From: CAZJUP01 sp964549275
Lineage (GTDB): Bacteria; Fidelibacterota; Marinisomatia; Marinisomatales; TCS55
Direction: 5' to 3'
Assembly: GCA_964549275.1 (NCBI GenBank)
Contig: CAZJUP010000007.1
Coordinates: forward strand, 40,564-104,563
Length of the DNA: 64,000 bases
A program made the position numbers and the translations under genes. The notes below the pieces were generated by a model, which saw only the letters and a program-made list of their open reading frames with translations, had not been told where the DNA came from and did no database searches. Positions 52,736-61,013 of the stretch are shown here, in pieces (within the stretch, counting starts at the first letter, position 1; every line of letters begins with the position of its first letter).

Positions 52736-54315
52736 AAGCATCCACATCGGAGTTAAATAAATACACAGCGTTTGATGTTTTAGATGTTCAAGATTTTAAT
52801 GAGCGTATTGTAGGCGCTTATAATGACGGAATGGCTGAGCTAGGCTTGCCCGCTGATGATACGACGGCCAGAAGCTTGATTCCTGCGGGTACAGCTTCGT
52901 TGAGAGATTTCAGTTATATTGCCCCGGAAATACCGGAATTCACTTCCAGCAACTGTGTGGCATGTATGGAATGTGTTACACAGTGCCCTGATACAGCAAT
53001 TCTTGGAAAAGCCATACCAGAAACAAAGCTTAAGGAAACCATTGACCGGTTAGAGTCGGGCGAAATAAAAGGATGGATATCTGACCAATGGGCAGATACC
53101 AACAAGTTTTCTAAGGTTCCGGCGAGAAAAGGGAAAGAACCTGCAAAATTTGGTATATTCATTGATCCGACAAAATGTAAGGGTTGTGCAGAATGTGTCG
53201 ATGCCTGTGGTGAACACAACGCTCTTTCGATGATTACAAAAAAGGACGATACAATTCCCACCTATCAAGAAGCTTTTGAATTTTTTAATTCTTTGGGCGA
53301 TACCCCATCTGAGTATGTAAATGAAAAAGTTCTTGTAGACATGATGTTGGCGAGCGATTCAATGCTGTATACCGGGGGAGCCGGATCGTGTATGGGGTGT
53401 GGTGAGGGAACAGCGTTGAGAATGATGCTTGCAGCCACAGGGTTTGTCTATGGCAAAGAAAGTATGGGGCTTGTTGCGGCCACGGGATGCAACACCGTAT
53501 ATGGATCAACCTACCCCTATAATCCATTTTTAGTTCCCTGGACCAACTCTCTTTTTGAAAATGTTTCAGCTGATGCAATGGGCATCCGCGCCCGGTGGAA
53601 TCAAATGGGTTGGCAGGATAAAAAACTATGGGCCATTGGGGGAGATGGCGCTATGGTGGATATAGGCTTTCAGGCCCTATCCCGAATGTTGGCCTCAGGA
53701 ATGGATATCAATGTTCTGATTTTAGACACTCAGGTTTATTCTAATACGGGAGGGCAAACATCCACCGCGACCTTTACAGGTCAAGATGCTAAAATGTCAT
53801 TAGTTGGAAAATCGGTTGGAGGAAAAACAGAAAGACGAAAAGAAATAGCTAACCTTTGCATGATGCATCCGGAAATATTTGTAGCACAAACAACCTCAGC
53901 ACACACTAATCACTTTTACAAAGCGATTATGGCTGCAAATGAATACCCCGGCCCAGCTGTGATAAATGTATATACCACCTGTCAGCCCGAGCATGGCGTG
54001 GCAGATGATATGGCGATGCACCAGGCAAAGCTGGCTGCAGACACCAGGGCTTTTCCCGTTTTTATCTACGATCCGACAAAGGGGAATCGGATGTCAGAAA
54101 GACTTTCCCTTCAGGGCAATCCCGCAAAAAATAAAGACTGGTATGTGAACCCAAAGACAGGAGAACAGGTCGATTTTATTTCCTTCGCCAAAACAGAAGG
54201 TCGGTTTGCCAAACACTTTGATAAAGAGGGAAATCCGGATGAGAGCATGATGTTTACACAAAAAGAAAGGCTGGGTAACTGGCGACTTTTACAGGAGCTG
54301 GCAGGAGTGATATAA
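52732..54315 (+). CDS. Two-subunit PFOR, ferredoxin+TPP (beta) chain
   Basis: 527 aa. First 4Fe-4S motif Cys75-78-81-85 (CVACMECVTQCPDT), second Cys149-152-155-159 (CKGCAECVDACGEH; glycine replaces the usual proline after the fourth Cys). Proximal cluster cysteines 220 and 223 (GSCMGCGEG), 253 (ATGCNTVYG) and one in TTCQPEHG near residue 424. TPP/Mg motif GGDGAMVDIGFQALSRML at about 303-320 and LDTQVYSNTGGQTS. It completes the alpha+gamma chain encoded upstream. It ends directly before the GNAT gene (start codon follows the stop). Confidence 0.93.
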   Translation: MKASTSELNKYTAFDVLDVQDFNERIVGAYNDGMAELGLPADDTTARSLIPAGTASLRDFSYIAPEIPEFTSSNCVACMECVTQCPDTAILGKAIPETKLKETIDRLESGEIKGWISDQWADTNKFSKVPARKGKEPAKFGIFIDPTKCKGCAECVDACGEHNALSMITKKDDTIPTYQEAFEFFNSLGDTPSEYVNEKVLVDMMLASDSMLYTGGAGSCMGCGEGTALRMMLAATGFVYGKESMGLVAATGCNTVYGSTYPYNPFLVPWTNSLFENVSADAMGIRARWNQMGWQDKKLWAIGGDGAMVDIGFQALSRMLASGMDINVLILDTQVYSNTGGQTSTATFTGQDAKMSLVGKSVGGKTERRKEIANLCMMHPEIFVAQTTSAHTNHFYKAIMAANEYPGPAVINVYTTCQPEHGVADDMAMHQAKLAADTRAFPVFIYDPTKGNRMSERLSLQGNPAKNKDWYVNPKTGEQVDFISFAKTEGRFAKHFDKEGNPDESMMFTQKERLGNWRLLQELAGVI

Positions 54316-54921
54316 ATGAATAAGAAAACCTATAGAATTCAAAACGATGATAAGATATTTGTTAAAGACCTAACCCATGAAGATGTTCAAAAATCATTTC
54401 AATTCTTTAAGACCTTTTCTGAAGAAAAAAGAAAATATTTTCGAAGTAACGTTTTAGCTAAAAAACATCTAATTGCTCGGGCCGTTGAAGCGGAAAAAGG
54501 AAATATAATAAGAAGAATTGCATTAATTGACGATACGATTGTTGGAGATGCCTCTTTGGAGATTGAAACGGGTTCTTGGAAAAGCGGCACAGCCCATTTA
54601 CGATTAGTGATTGCTCCTAAACATTCAGGAAAAGGCGTTCAGTATGTTCTAGCCAAAGACATGTATGATCTTGCCCATGATAAACAGTTGGAAAAAATCG
54701 TTACAAAGTTTATGCGGCCCCAAGAAGACTTAAAAGATATCTACCAAAAACTAGGATTTAGTCTTGAAGGGGTATTGCCGGATTATGTTCAAGATCAAAA
54801 AGGCGATGATCAGGACATGGTCATAATGGTGGCGTCTCTTGAGGAATTTCGGAAGGCACAAAACTTTATCGGAGACTGGCTCGACAACGAACACAGCTCT
54901 GTTGGTCCGGGCGAAATGTGA
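54316..54921 (+). CDS. GNAT-family N-acetyltransferase
   Basis: 201 aa, ATG immediately after the PFOR beta stop. GNAT core with IFVKDLTHEDVQKSFQFFKT, IALIDDTIVGDASLEIETGS, the acetyl-CoA-binding strand and loop AHLRLVIAPKHSGKGVQYVL (loop SGKG), and IYQKLGFSLEGVLPDYVQDQ. Acceptor unknown; an acetyl-CoA-using enzyme beside PFOR may be a regulator, but that is only context. Confidence 0.87.
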   Translation: MNKKTYRIQNDDKIFVKDLTHEDVQKSFQFFKTFSEEKRKYFRSNVLAKKHLIARAVEAEKGNIIRRIALIDDTIVGDASLEIETGSWKSGTAHLRLVIAPKHSGKGVQYVLAKDMYDLAHDKQLEKIVTKFMRPQEDLKDIYQKLGFSLEGVLPDYVQDQKGDDQDMVIMVASLEEFRKAQNFIGDWLDNEHSSVGPGEM

Positions 54922-54961
54922 TGTAACCGACAAAAACCACAACTTTTAATAATAGAGAACC

Positions 54962-56290
54962 TTGAAAAGATTAATATCTAAAAAAGAAACCGCTCATCCC
55001 GGGTTAAAACATATTAAGGCGTCTGGTGGCATTGATGAGTATATATTAGAATCAAACGGGTTACGGGTCCTTCTGTTGGAAAACCATTCCGCGCCCGTCG
55101 TCACCTTTATGGTTACTTATCATGTTGGTTCCAGAAATGAAGCCGTTGGTCATACCGGCTCCACGCATCTATTAGAACATTTAATGTTTAAAGGCTCTAA
55201 AAATTTTAACAAAGAAAAGGGAACAGCAATTTGGGACGAACTGCAAAATATCGGAGCCCAAATCAATGCCACCACATGGTACGACAGAACCAACTATTTT
55301 GAAATTGTTCCCAGTGAGCACCTGGAAAAGGCTATTGCAATTGAATCGGATAGAATGCGACACGCTTTTTTACGCGATGAAGATCGTCAGCCGGAAATGA
55401 CCGTTGTAAGAAATGAGTTTGAGCGAGGAGAAAACGACCCTTTTGATGTCTTAGATAAGAACATTTGGGCTACAGCATATCAAGCCCATCCCTATCATCA
55501 CTCAACAATAGGGTGGCGGTCTGATATCGAAAATATTCCCACGGGTAAATTGAAAGAGTTTTACGACACATTTTATTGGCCAAACAATGCTACAGCAACT
55601 CTAATAGGAGATTTTGATTGGCAAAATGCTCTGAAAACAATCTACAAATATTTTGGAGAACACCAGCCGTCACCACACACCATTCCTGAGATGTATACCA
55701 AAGAACCAAAACAAGAAGGCCCCCGCCGTATAATTGTAAAACGAATGGGCCAGACAGGTATCGTTGGTGTGGCCCACAAGACCCCCCCGGGGAGACAAAA
55801 AGATTATTATCCTCTTCATATTCTTTCTAATATTTTGGGCAACGGTAAAACAAGCCGATTTTATAAACGCCTAATAGACCAAGGGCTCAGTACATCGTTA
55901 TTTATGTATGATTTTCCGTTCCACGACAATGGTCTTTTTATATCATATGTAATTTTGACGCCAGGAACGAACCACCAACAGATTGAAAATGTTATACTCT
56001 CAGAATACAAGGCCATAAAAAAAGAAGGTGTTTCAGCAGAAGAAATTGAGAGGTCAAAAGCACAAATAAAAGCTGACGCTGCTTTTAGTCGAGATGGTTC
56101 TTATGCTGTGGCTGGAAGTTTGAATGAAGCAATCGCTCTTGGCGACTGGACATTCTTCACAACATTTTTGGAAGAAATAGAAAAAGTAACCGAGGAAGAT
56201 GTAAAACGAGTGGCTAATAAATATTTTCATGAAGACCAAAGTACAACCGGTTGGTTTATTCCTAAAGAAGGCGACGGACCACATGGCTAA
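54962..56290 (+). CDS. M16-family zinc peptidase (active subunit)
   Basis: 442 aa, TTG start at 54962 (the next in-frame ATG falls inside the first conserved block). Inverted zinc motif HLLEH in TGSTHLLEHLMFKGSKNFNK, with the downstream third ligand Glu in EMTVVRNEFERGENDPFDVL. The N-terminal LRVLLLENHSAPVVTFMVTY is typical of the family. No signal peptide is visible. It forms a bicistronic pair with the following inactive homologue, overlapping it by 8 nt, as in pitrilysin-like heterodimers. Confidence 0.92.
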   Translation: MKRLISKKETAHPGLKHIKASGGIDEYILESNGLRVLLLENHSAPVVTFMVTYHVGSRNEAVGHTGSTHLLEHLMFKGSKNFNKEKGTAIWDELQNIGAQINATTWYDRTNYFEIVPSEHLEKAIAIESDRMRHAFLRDEDRQPEMTVVRNEFERGENDPFDVLDKNIWATAYQAHPYHHSTIGWRSDIENIPTGKLKEFYDTFYWPNNATATLIGDFDWQNALKTIYKYFGEHQPSPHTIPEMYTKEPKQEGPRRIIVKRMGQTGIVGVAHKTPPGRQKDYYPLHILSNILGNGKTSRFYKRLIDQGLSTSLFMYDFPFHDNGLFISYVILTPGTNHQQIENVILSEYKAIKKEGVSAEEIERSKAQIKADAAFSRDGSYAVAGSLNEAIALGDWTFFTTFLEEIEKVTEEDVKRVANKYFHEDQSTTGWFIPKEGDGPHG

Positions 56291-57566
56291 GCCCTTTCTT
56301 TTTAAAGATATTATTCAAGATGGGCGCTTTGGAGAAAACAGAGCCCTGTCACTTAAGACAGGTGCAAAGAATGTTGTTACGATTGCTGGAAGTCTTTTGG
56401 GTGGAAAAATGTTTAGTCCGAAGAAAAACCTAAAAACGGCATCGTTAACAACTGCGATGCTTGACAAGGGAACAGTTAAACACGATAAATATTATATTAG
56501 CGAAAAACTAGAAAATGTGGGGGCAACTGTAATTTTTTCTTGTTCAAATTACCATGTTCATTTTTTAGGACATTGCCTTAAACCTGATTTACCACTGGTA
56601 ATTTCTTTAATTGGAGAGCAACTTCGTGAACCTGCATTTCTATCAGAAGAGCTTGAAACGTTAAAAACCCGTCTTATTGGAAATCTTGAGCGGGCAAAGG
56701 AAGACACAAAAAAACAGGCAGCCATAAAATTTTTACAATTCTTGTATCCGCATGGCCACCCAAACCGTCCTCAATCCACAGATGAGAGCATTCATTTAAT
56801 ACAAAACCTGTCCACAATAGATTTAAAAAAATACCATGAGGAAACCTACGGGCAAGGCCAATTGCTGATAGCAGCCGCAGGTGATGTAGAACACAACACC
56901 TTAATTACAATTGCCGAAGACACATTTACCGGGTGGAAAACATCTTCACTAGAAATCGGTAAACCATTATTGGAGGCCAATAGAAACAAATGCCGCTCAG
57001 AAAAAGTAAATATTCCCGAGAAAACAAGTGCTGATATCTATTTGGGTCAGGCTGTTGGAATCCATAGAGATCACGAGGACTATTATCCCCTAATGTTAGG
57101 CGTTTATATTCTTGGTGGAAATTTTTCTGCGCGATTAATGCAGACAGTGAGAGACAATCAAGGCTTAACCTATGGAATAGGTTCGTCAGTGGCTGGGGTT
57201 AGTTTTGGAAATGATGGATATTGGAATATTTGGGGAACGTTTGCCCCGGATGTGCTTGAAAAAGGTCATCAGGCAACAATGGAGCAGGTAATCCTGTGGT
57301 ATGAAAAAGGTATTTCGGAAAAAGAATTGGCATCGAAAAAAACTACCATAACTGGAGCTTTCAAGGTTGGTTTAGATACTACTGGCGGATTGGCAAATCA
57401 AGTTTTAACAAATGCGGAACGATATCGGTCTAATGATTATTTAGACAAGTTTCCAGAAATTATCAAATCTGTGACATGCAATCGTGTGAACAGGACAATT
57501 CAAAAATATATCAACCCAGAAACACTGACTTTCGTTGCAGCCGGCACATTGAATGACATAAAATAA
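56283..57566 (+). CDS. M16-family partner lacking the zinc motif
   Basis: 427 aa from the ATG at 56283. Same fold as its neighbour (LKTASLTTAMLDKGTVKHDK, LPLVISLIGEQLREPAFLSE, FSARLMQTVRDNQGLTYGIG with the R-Y pair of M16 C-domains), but where HxxEH should be there is no such motif. It is presumably the non-catalytic half that completes the chamber of the heterodimer. An earlier in-frame ATG at 56229 lies inside the upstream gene and is less likely. Confidence 0.9.
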   Translation: MAKPFLFKDIIQDGRFGENRALSLKTGAKNVVTIAGSLLGGKMFSPKKNLKTASLTTAMLDKGTVKHDKYYISEKLENVGATVIFSCSNYHVHFLGHCLKPDLPLVISLIGEQLREPAFLSEELETLKTRLIGNLERAKEDTKKQAAIKFLQFLYPHGHPNRPQSTDESIHLIQNLSTIDLKKYHEETYGQGQLLIAAAGDVEHNTLITIAEDTFTGWKTSSLEIGKPLLEANRNKCRSEKVNIPEKTSADIYLGQAVGIHRDHEDYYPLMLGVYILGGNFSARLMQTVRDNQGLTYGIGSSVAGVSFGNDGYWNIWGTFAPDVLEKGHQATMEQVILWYEKGISEKELASKKTTITGAFKVGLDTTGGLANQVLTNAERYRSNDYLDKFPEIIKSVTCNRVNRTIQKYINPETLTFVAAGTLNDIK

Positions 57567-57592
57567 TCTTAACCCAGTAACCAGACAAATAT

Positions 57593-58057
57593 TTGGAAAT
57601 AATATTAATAGCTGCTGTTACGGCAGACGGGTATATTGCAAGACATTCAGCTGAGAAAATTACCTGGTCGAAAGACTTAATGCTGTTTAAAAAACAAACA
57701 ATGGGTTATGATGTTATCGTGGGCTCCAACACATTTAATACGCTGTACAAACCTCTTGAGGGTCGCAACCTAATTGTGTATCACAGAGAAATCAATCCGG
57801 AAGATATTCTAAATCAAATCAGTGCCAAGAAATGTTTTGTAGCTGGTGGCGGAAAAACCAATGCCCAGTTTGCGCCATACCTTACTCATTTGTATTTAAC
57901 ACATCATCCTGTTGTATTTGGAAACGGTGTTTCTTTGTTTAATGGACTGGAAACAGAGCTAACCCTGGAGTATAAGGCAACCGTTCCTGTGTTGCCGGAA
58001 GCAGGAATATATCAAGTACAATATAGAATAAAACGTGACAATTGTCACACCACTTAA
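57593..58057 (+). CDS. DHFR/RibD C-terminal-fold reductase
   Basis: 154 aa with a TTG start (no ATG near). Dihydrofolate-reductase fold: ILIAAVTADGYIARHSAEKI, TWSKDLMLFKKQTMGYDVIV, GSNTFNTL, and the NADPH-binding stretch KCFVAGGGKTNAQFAPYLTH then HHPVVFGNG. Members include RibD-C, DHFR and stress reductases; a specific substrate cannot be assigned. Standing 26 nt after the M16 pair, it may belong to their operon. Confidence 0.82.
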   Translation: MEIILIAAVTADGYIARHSAEKITWSKDLMLFKKQTMGYDVIVGSNTFNTLYKPLEGRNLIVYHREINPEDILNQISAKKCFVAGGGKTNAQFAPYLTHLYLTHHPVVFGNGVSLFNGLETELTLEYKATVPVLPEAGIYQVQYRIKRDNCHTT

Positions 58058-58142
58058 GTTTCTACTGGTTTAAATTCAAATTGTTTCTCTTTATCACTTA
58101 AAGAGGGTAAAAAGCAGGGCAGCTGGTTAGCCTAAAAACAAT

Positions 58143-59360
58143 CTAAGAGGTATTAGTGCGCTTTTCTTTTACAATGGCTGCTTTTATCTTTCCGCGCAAT
58201 ACACGGTTATCTATAGCATTAATTTCATCCATATTGCCAGCAACGCCTGCTTTTACTAAGCGCTCAAACATAACCTCATCGGTTTCTTTGGATTTTGTGG
58301 ATTCTTCTTGAGGCGATTCTTGATGCGTATCGATAGAATTGGATGGGGCGTTAAATGCCTTTGGCATGGGCGGCCTTTCTAAAGAACCCCGTTTTATTTT
58401 GACCATCATGGCCTTTGCTTTTCCACGGGCCACCCTGTCTTCGATGGCATTAAGTGGTTCATCATCGCCATCTAGGGCTTTGTTCACAACATAAGCTATT
58501 AAATCCTCGGTGTTGAAACCTCTCCCTTCACCTGTATTCTGTGGAGATTTGGCCGTTGAAGCTTCTGGTGGCTTTTCAGTCAGCGCTTTTTGATATTGAG
58601 GAGGTAGATTGCCTTCTTTGCGCTGCGCCCGGATATGGACAGCCTTGGCCAACCCACGGGTTGGTTTATCTGGAATGGCATTTATTAAGTCTAAGTTTCC
58701 ACCTAGGGCCGCTTGAACAGCCTGTGCAATAATTGCGTTACGGGATAACGAAGGTGTCGTACTTTCATCAGTATCATCTGTTTTTGTTTTTACTTTTTCT
58801 GGAGGGATAAAATAGCCCAAATTGTTTAAAATGTAGGATTTTTTACTTGAAAACCCCAAAAGTGCCATAAAGGAAAAAGGTCCACGGCTGGATCGACGAC
58901 AGGTTACCGATGTTCCATCGCCGGCTGGTTTCAAATCGAAGGATACCAGTTCTTTGTATAAAGGATTAAACTTTAATTCGAATGACAATTGAGCGTTTTT
59001 TTCAACAGCAAGAATTTGCCCCCTAAAGGAGGGGGAAAGACTAAACGGCCTGAGGCAAACAGAGGCTCCCGGCTCCAGCGTGAATTGGTCAAATGAAAAT
59101 CGATGAGCATACCGGCCACTGTTTACAACTGGGGTAAATCGCTGAATACCCGGAAACCAAGCGTTATACCGACCGAAATCCGTAAGGGTTTTCCAGATGG
59201 TATCAGACTGAACAGAATAATCCTGTTTTACAACTGTTTCTGAGTAAAACGGGCTGAAATAGGTCCCCATTTGACTGGTATTAATGGGGTCTTTGTTTGA
59301 ATCCAGAATAAAAAGGACGACAACTGTTAAAATTAATACAATGGTTAGAGATAGTAGCAT
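58143..59360 (-). CDS. START-like (SRPBCC) protein with three C-terminal repeats of unknown type
   Basis: 405 aa. Membrane anchor at 1-19. Residues about 42-180 look like an SRPBCC (polyketide cyclase/START) domain with SDTIWKTLTDFGRYNAWFPG and FELKFNPLYKELVSFDLKPA. From about 208 there are three copies of a ~40-residue unit with a 77-residue period: about 208-248, 285-325 and 362-402. Shared pattern: hydrophobic helix, G-N/D-x-D/E-x-I/L-NAI-x-D, then RG-x-AKA-x-x-x-K-x-x-R. They are separated by Pro/Ser/Glu-rich linkers. I do not recognise the repeat. Function unknown. Confidence 0.8.
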   Translation of the reverse strand: MLLSLTIVLILTVVVLFILDSNKDPINTSQMGTYFSPFYSETVVKQDYSVQSDTIWKTLTDFGRYNAWFPGIQRFTPVVNSGRYAHRFSFDQFTLEPGASVCLRPFSLSPSFRGQILAVEKNAQLSFELKFNPLYKELVSFDLKPAGDGTSVTCRRSSRGPFSFMALLGFSSKKSYILNNLGYFIPPEKVKTKTDDTDESTTPSLSRNAIIAQAVQAALGGNLDLINAIPDKPTRGLAKAVHIRAQRKEGNLPPQYQKALTEKPPEASTAKSPQNTGEGRGFNTEDLIAYVVNKALDGDDEPLNAIEDRVARGKAKAMMVKIKRGSLERPPMPKAFNAPSNSIDTHQESPQEESTKSKETDEVMFERLVKAGVAGNMDEINAIDNRVLRGKIKAAIVKEKRTNTS

Positions 59361-59429
59361 AGTGTTTTGGTCTTTTTTTGAGGGCGAAGTTTACGGTTTT
59401 GAAATGACATATGGTAGCACGATTCTAGC

Positions 59430-60260
59430 CTACCAGGACTGTTGGAAGGCCATGATATTCATAAGGAGAAAAAAGAGAGAGTGAAACAATTCATAGATTC
59501 CTACACGGTTAGGTTTGGCCTGTTTTTTGGTATACCAAACAAAAACCCCCATAACATTTTTCAGAAAAAAGGGGGAAAATGCCCATAAATAAAGCCAAGA
59601 ATATCCTCGAATATATAGGGCAAAAAACAAGTATATAAAGAGAAGACCACTGTAAGCAATAAGAGGAACACCTGCCCAAATTTTCTCATAGAAACTCGGT
59701 GCTTTTATTGTAGGTTGAATCCTCAATTTTAATTTTATGTAAAAAATACTTCCGCCAAAATAAAGGAAATTAACCATCCAAATGACATAACCTCGGGCAT
59801 CCAAGGCCCCATAATTAAACAAGTATAGAATGGGAGCGCTGGCAGTTAAACCAAAAACGCCGATCAATTCACCCAGGATTGACATGCCCTCTTTGTTGGC
59901 TGTTAACCACAAATGCGTACCCAACGCAACAGCAACAATGCCGCCAAATAAAAAAGGGAGCCACTGACCATTATACACGAAGCACATTGACCCTAAAAGC
60001 ACACCCAACCCACCAAGTATAATTGTCCACAATGAAGAACCAGAATCTACAACTCCCCTGTTTTTCCATCTGCGCAACAACTTGGATGCGGGCTGATGAG
60101 ATAAGAAAATAAAGACAAACGAAAAAATGAGGAAGGCGGAAGGTATCCACTGTGAGCCGGAAAGTGAAACAGTCATAATAGACGGAACTAGAAACATTGC
60201 CCACGCGCCATGCTGTCGAGGGGTTGGAAATCGGCCCAGCCGTCTATGTCTTTGTGTCAT
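59430..60260 (-). CDS. YwiC-like integral membrane protein
   Basis: 276 aa. N-terminal signature PTPRQHGAWAMFLVPSIM, typical of the YwiC-like family, followed by about eight hydrophobic segments. The PRQHGAWAM element is the main reason for the name. No function is known. It is on the minus strand upstream of the START-like gene, with 69 nt between them. Confidence 0.85.
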   Translation of the reverse strand: MTQRHRRLGRFPTPRQHGAWAMFLVPSIMTVSLSGSQWIPSAFLIFSFVFIFLSHQPASKLLRRWKNRGVVDSGSSLWTIILGGLGVLLGSMCFVYNGQWLPFLFGGIVAVALGTHLWLTANKEGMSILGELIGVFGLTASAPILYLFNYGALDARGYVIWMVNFLYFGGSIFYIKLKLRIQPTIKAPSFYEKIWAGVPLIAYSGLLFIYLFFALYIRGYSWLYLWAFSPFFLKNVMGVFVWYTKKQAKPNRVGIYELFHSLFFLLMNIMAFQQSW

Positions 60261-60332
60261 GTATCCCAGGTTTTTCGAAAGTATAAAAGAAGAAAAGTTA
60301 CAAAAAATACTGAATGATGTTAAATGAAAGGA

Positions 60333-60983
60333 TTAATGGTTTTTAAAGGAAATTCCGTTTTCGAGCGCATATCGGGTTAATCCAGCCACATCGTGAATCT
60401 TTAACTTGTTCATAATGTTTTGACGGTGTTTGTTTACGGTTTTTGTGCTAATATATAGTTTTGTTCCAATTTCTGGTGATGAAAACCCCTCAGATAAAAG
60501 CTGAAGAACTTCCCGTTCTCTCTTTGTTAGGGATCCCAGAGGGCGGGAGGGTTTTTCCTCTGGCGTTTTACGGGCCTCATCCAGAATAACTTTCGATACT
60601 TTTGGACTGAAAAAGGCTCCACCAGAAGAAACTTCACGAATGGCTTCGATTAAGGCATCTGCTGCAGACTGCTTAACAAGGTATCCAGAGACACCAACAT
60701 GAATCGCTTCCTTAATATAAGCGCTATCTGAAAACATCGATAAAATAATGATTTTTATTTTGGGGTTTGTTTTTAAAATTATTCGACTTGCTTCTAACCC
60801 ATTTAATTCCGGCATACCAATATCCATTAGGATTATGTCAGGGTGGACCGATTCAGCCATGTGCACAGCGTCGCGGCCGTTTTCAACCTCTCCTACGATC
60901 TCGAAATCGTGTTCAGACTGTAAAAGAAGCTTTAACCCTTCTCTTACAATGGCATGATCATCTGCAATTAAAATTGAAGTCAC
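60333..60983 (-). CDS. NarL/LuxR-family response regulator
   Basis: 216 aa, GTG start with AGGAG upstream. Receiver domain: acidic pair ADDH, phospho-acceptor Asp54 (IILMDIGMPELNG), Lys104 (GYLVKQS). C-terminal LuxR-type helix-turn-helix at about 148-208 (LTKREREVLQLLSEGFSSPE, YISTKTVNKHRQNIMNKL). It should be the partner of the histidine kinase 30 nt upstream in the same operon. Targets unknown. Confidence 0.95.
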   Translation of the reverse strand: MTSILIADDHAIVREGLKLLLQSEHDFEIVGEVENGRDAVHMAESVHPDIILMDIGMPELNGLEASRIILKTNPKIKIIILSMFSDSAYIKEAIHVGVSGYLVKQSAADALIEAIREVSSGGAFFSPKVSKVILDEARKTPEEKPSRPLGSLTKREREVLQLLSEGFSSPEIGTKLYISTKTVNKHRQNIMNKLKIHDVAGLTRYALENGISFKNH

Positions 60984-61013
60984 TAGCCGGGTTCTCCTAA
61001 CATAAATTAAGCG

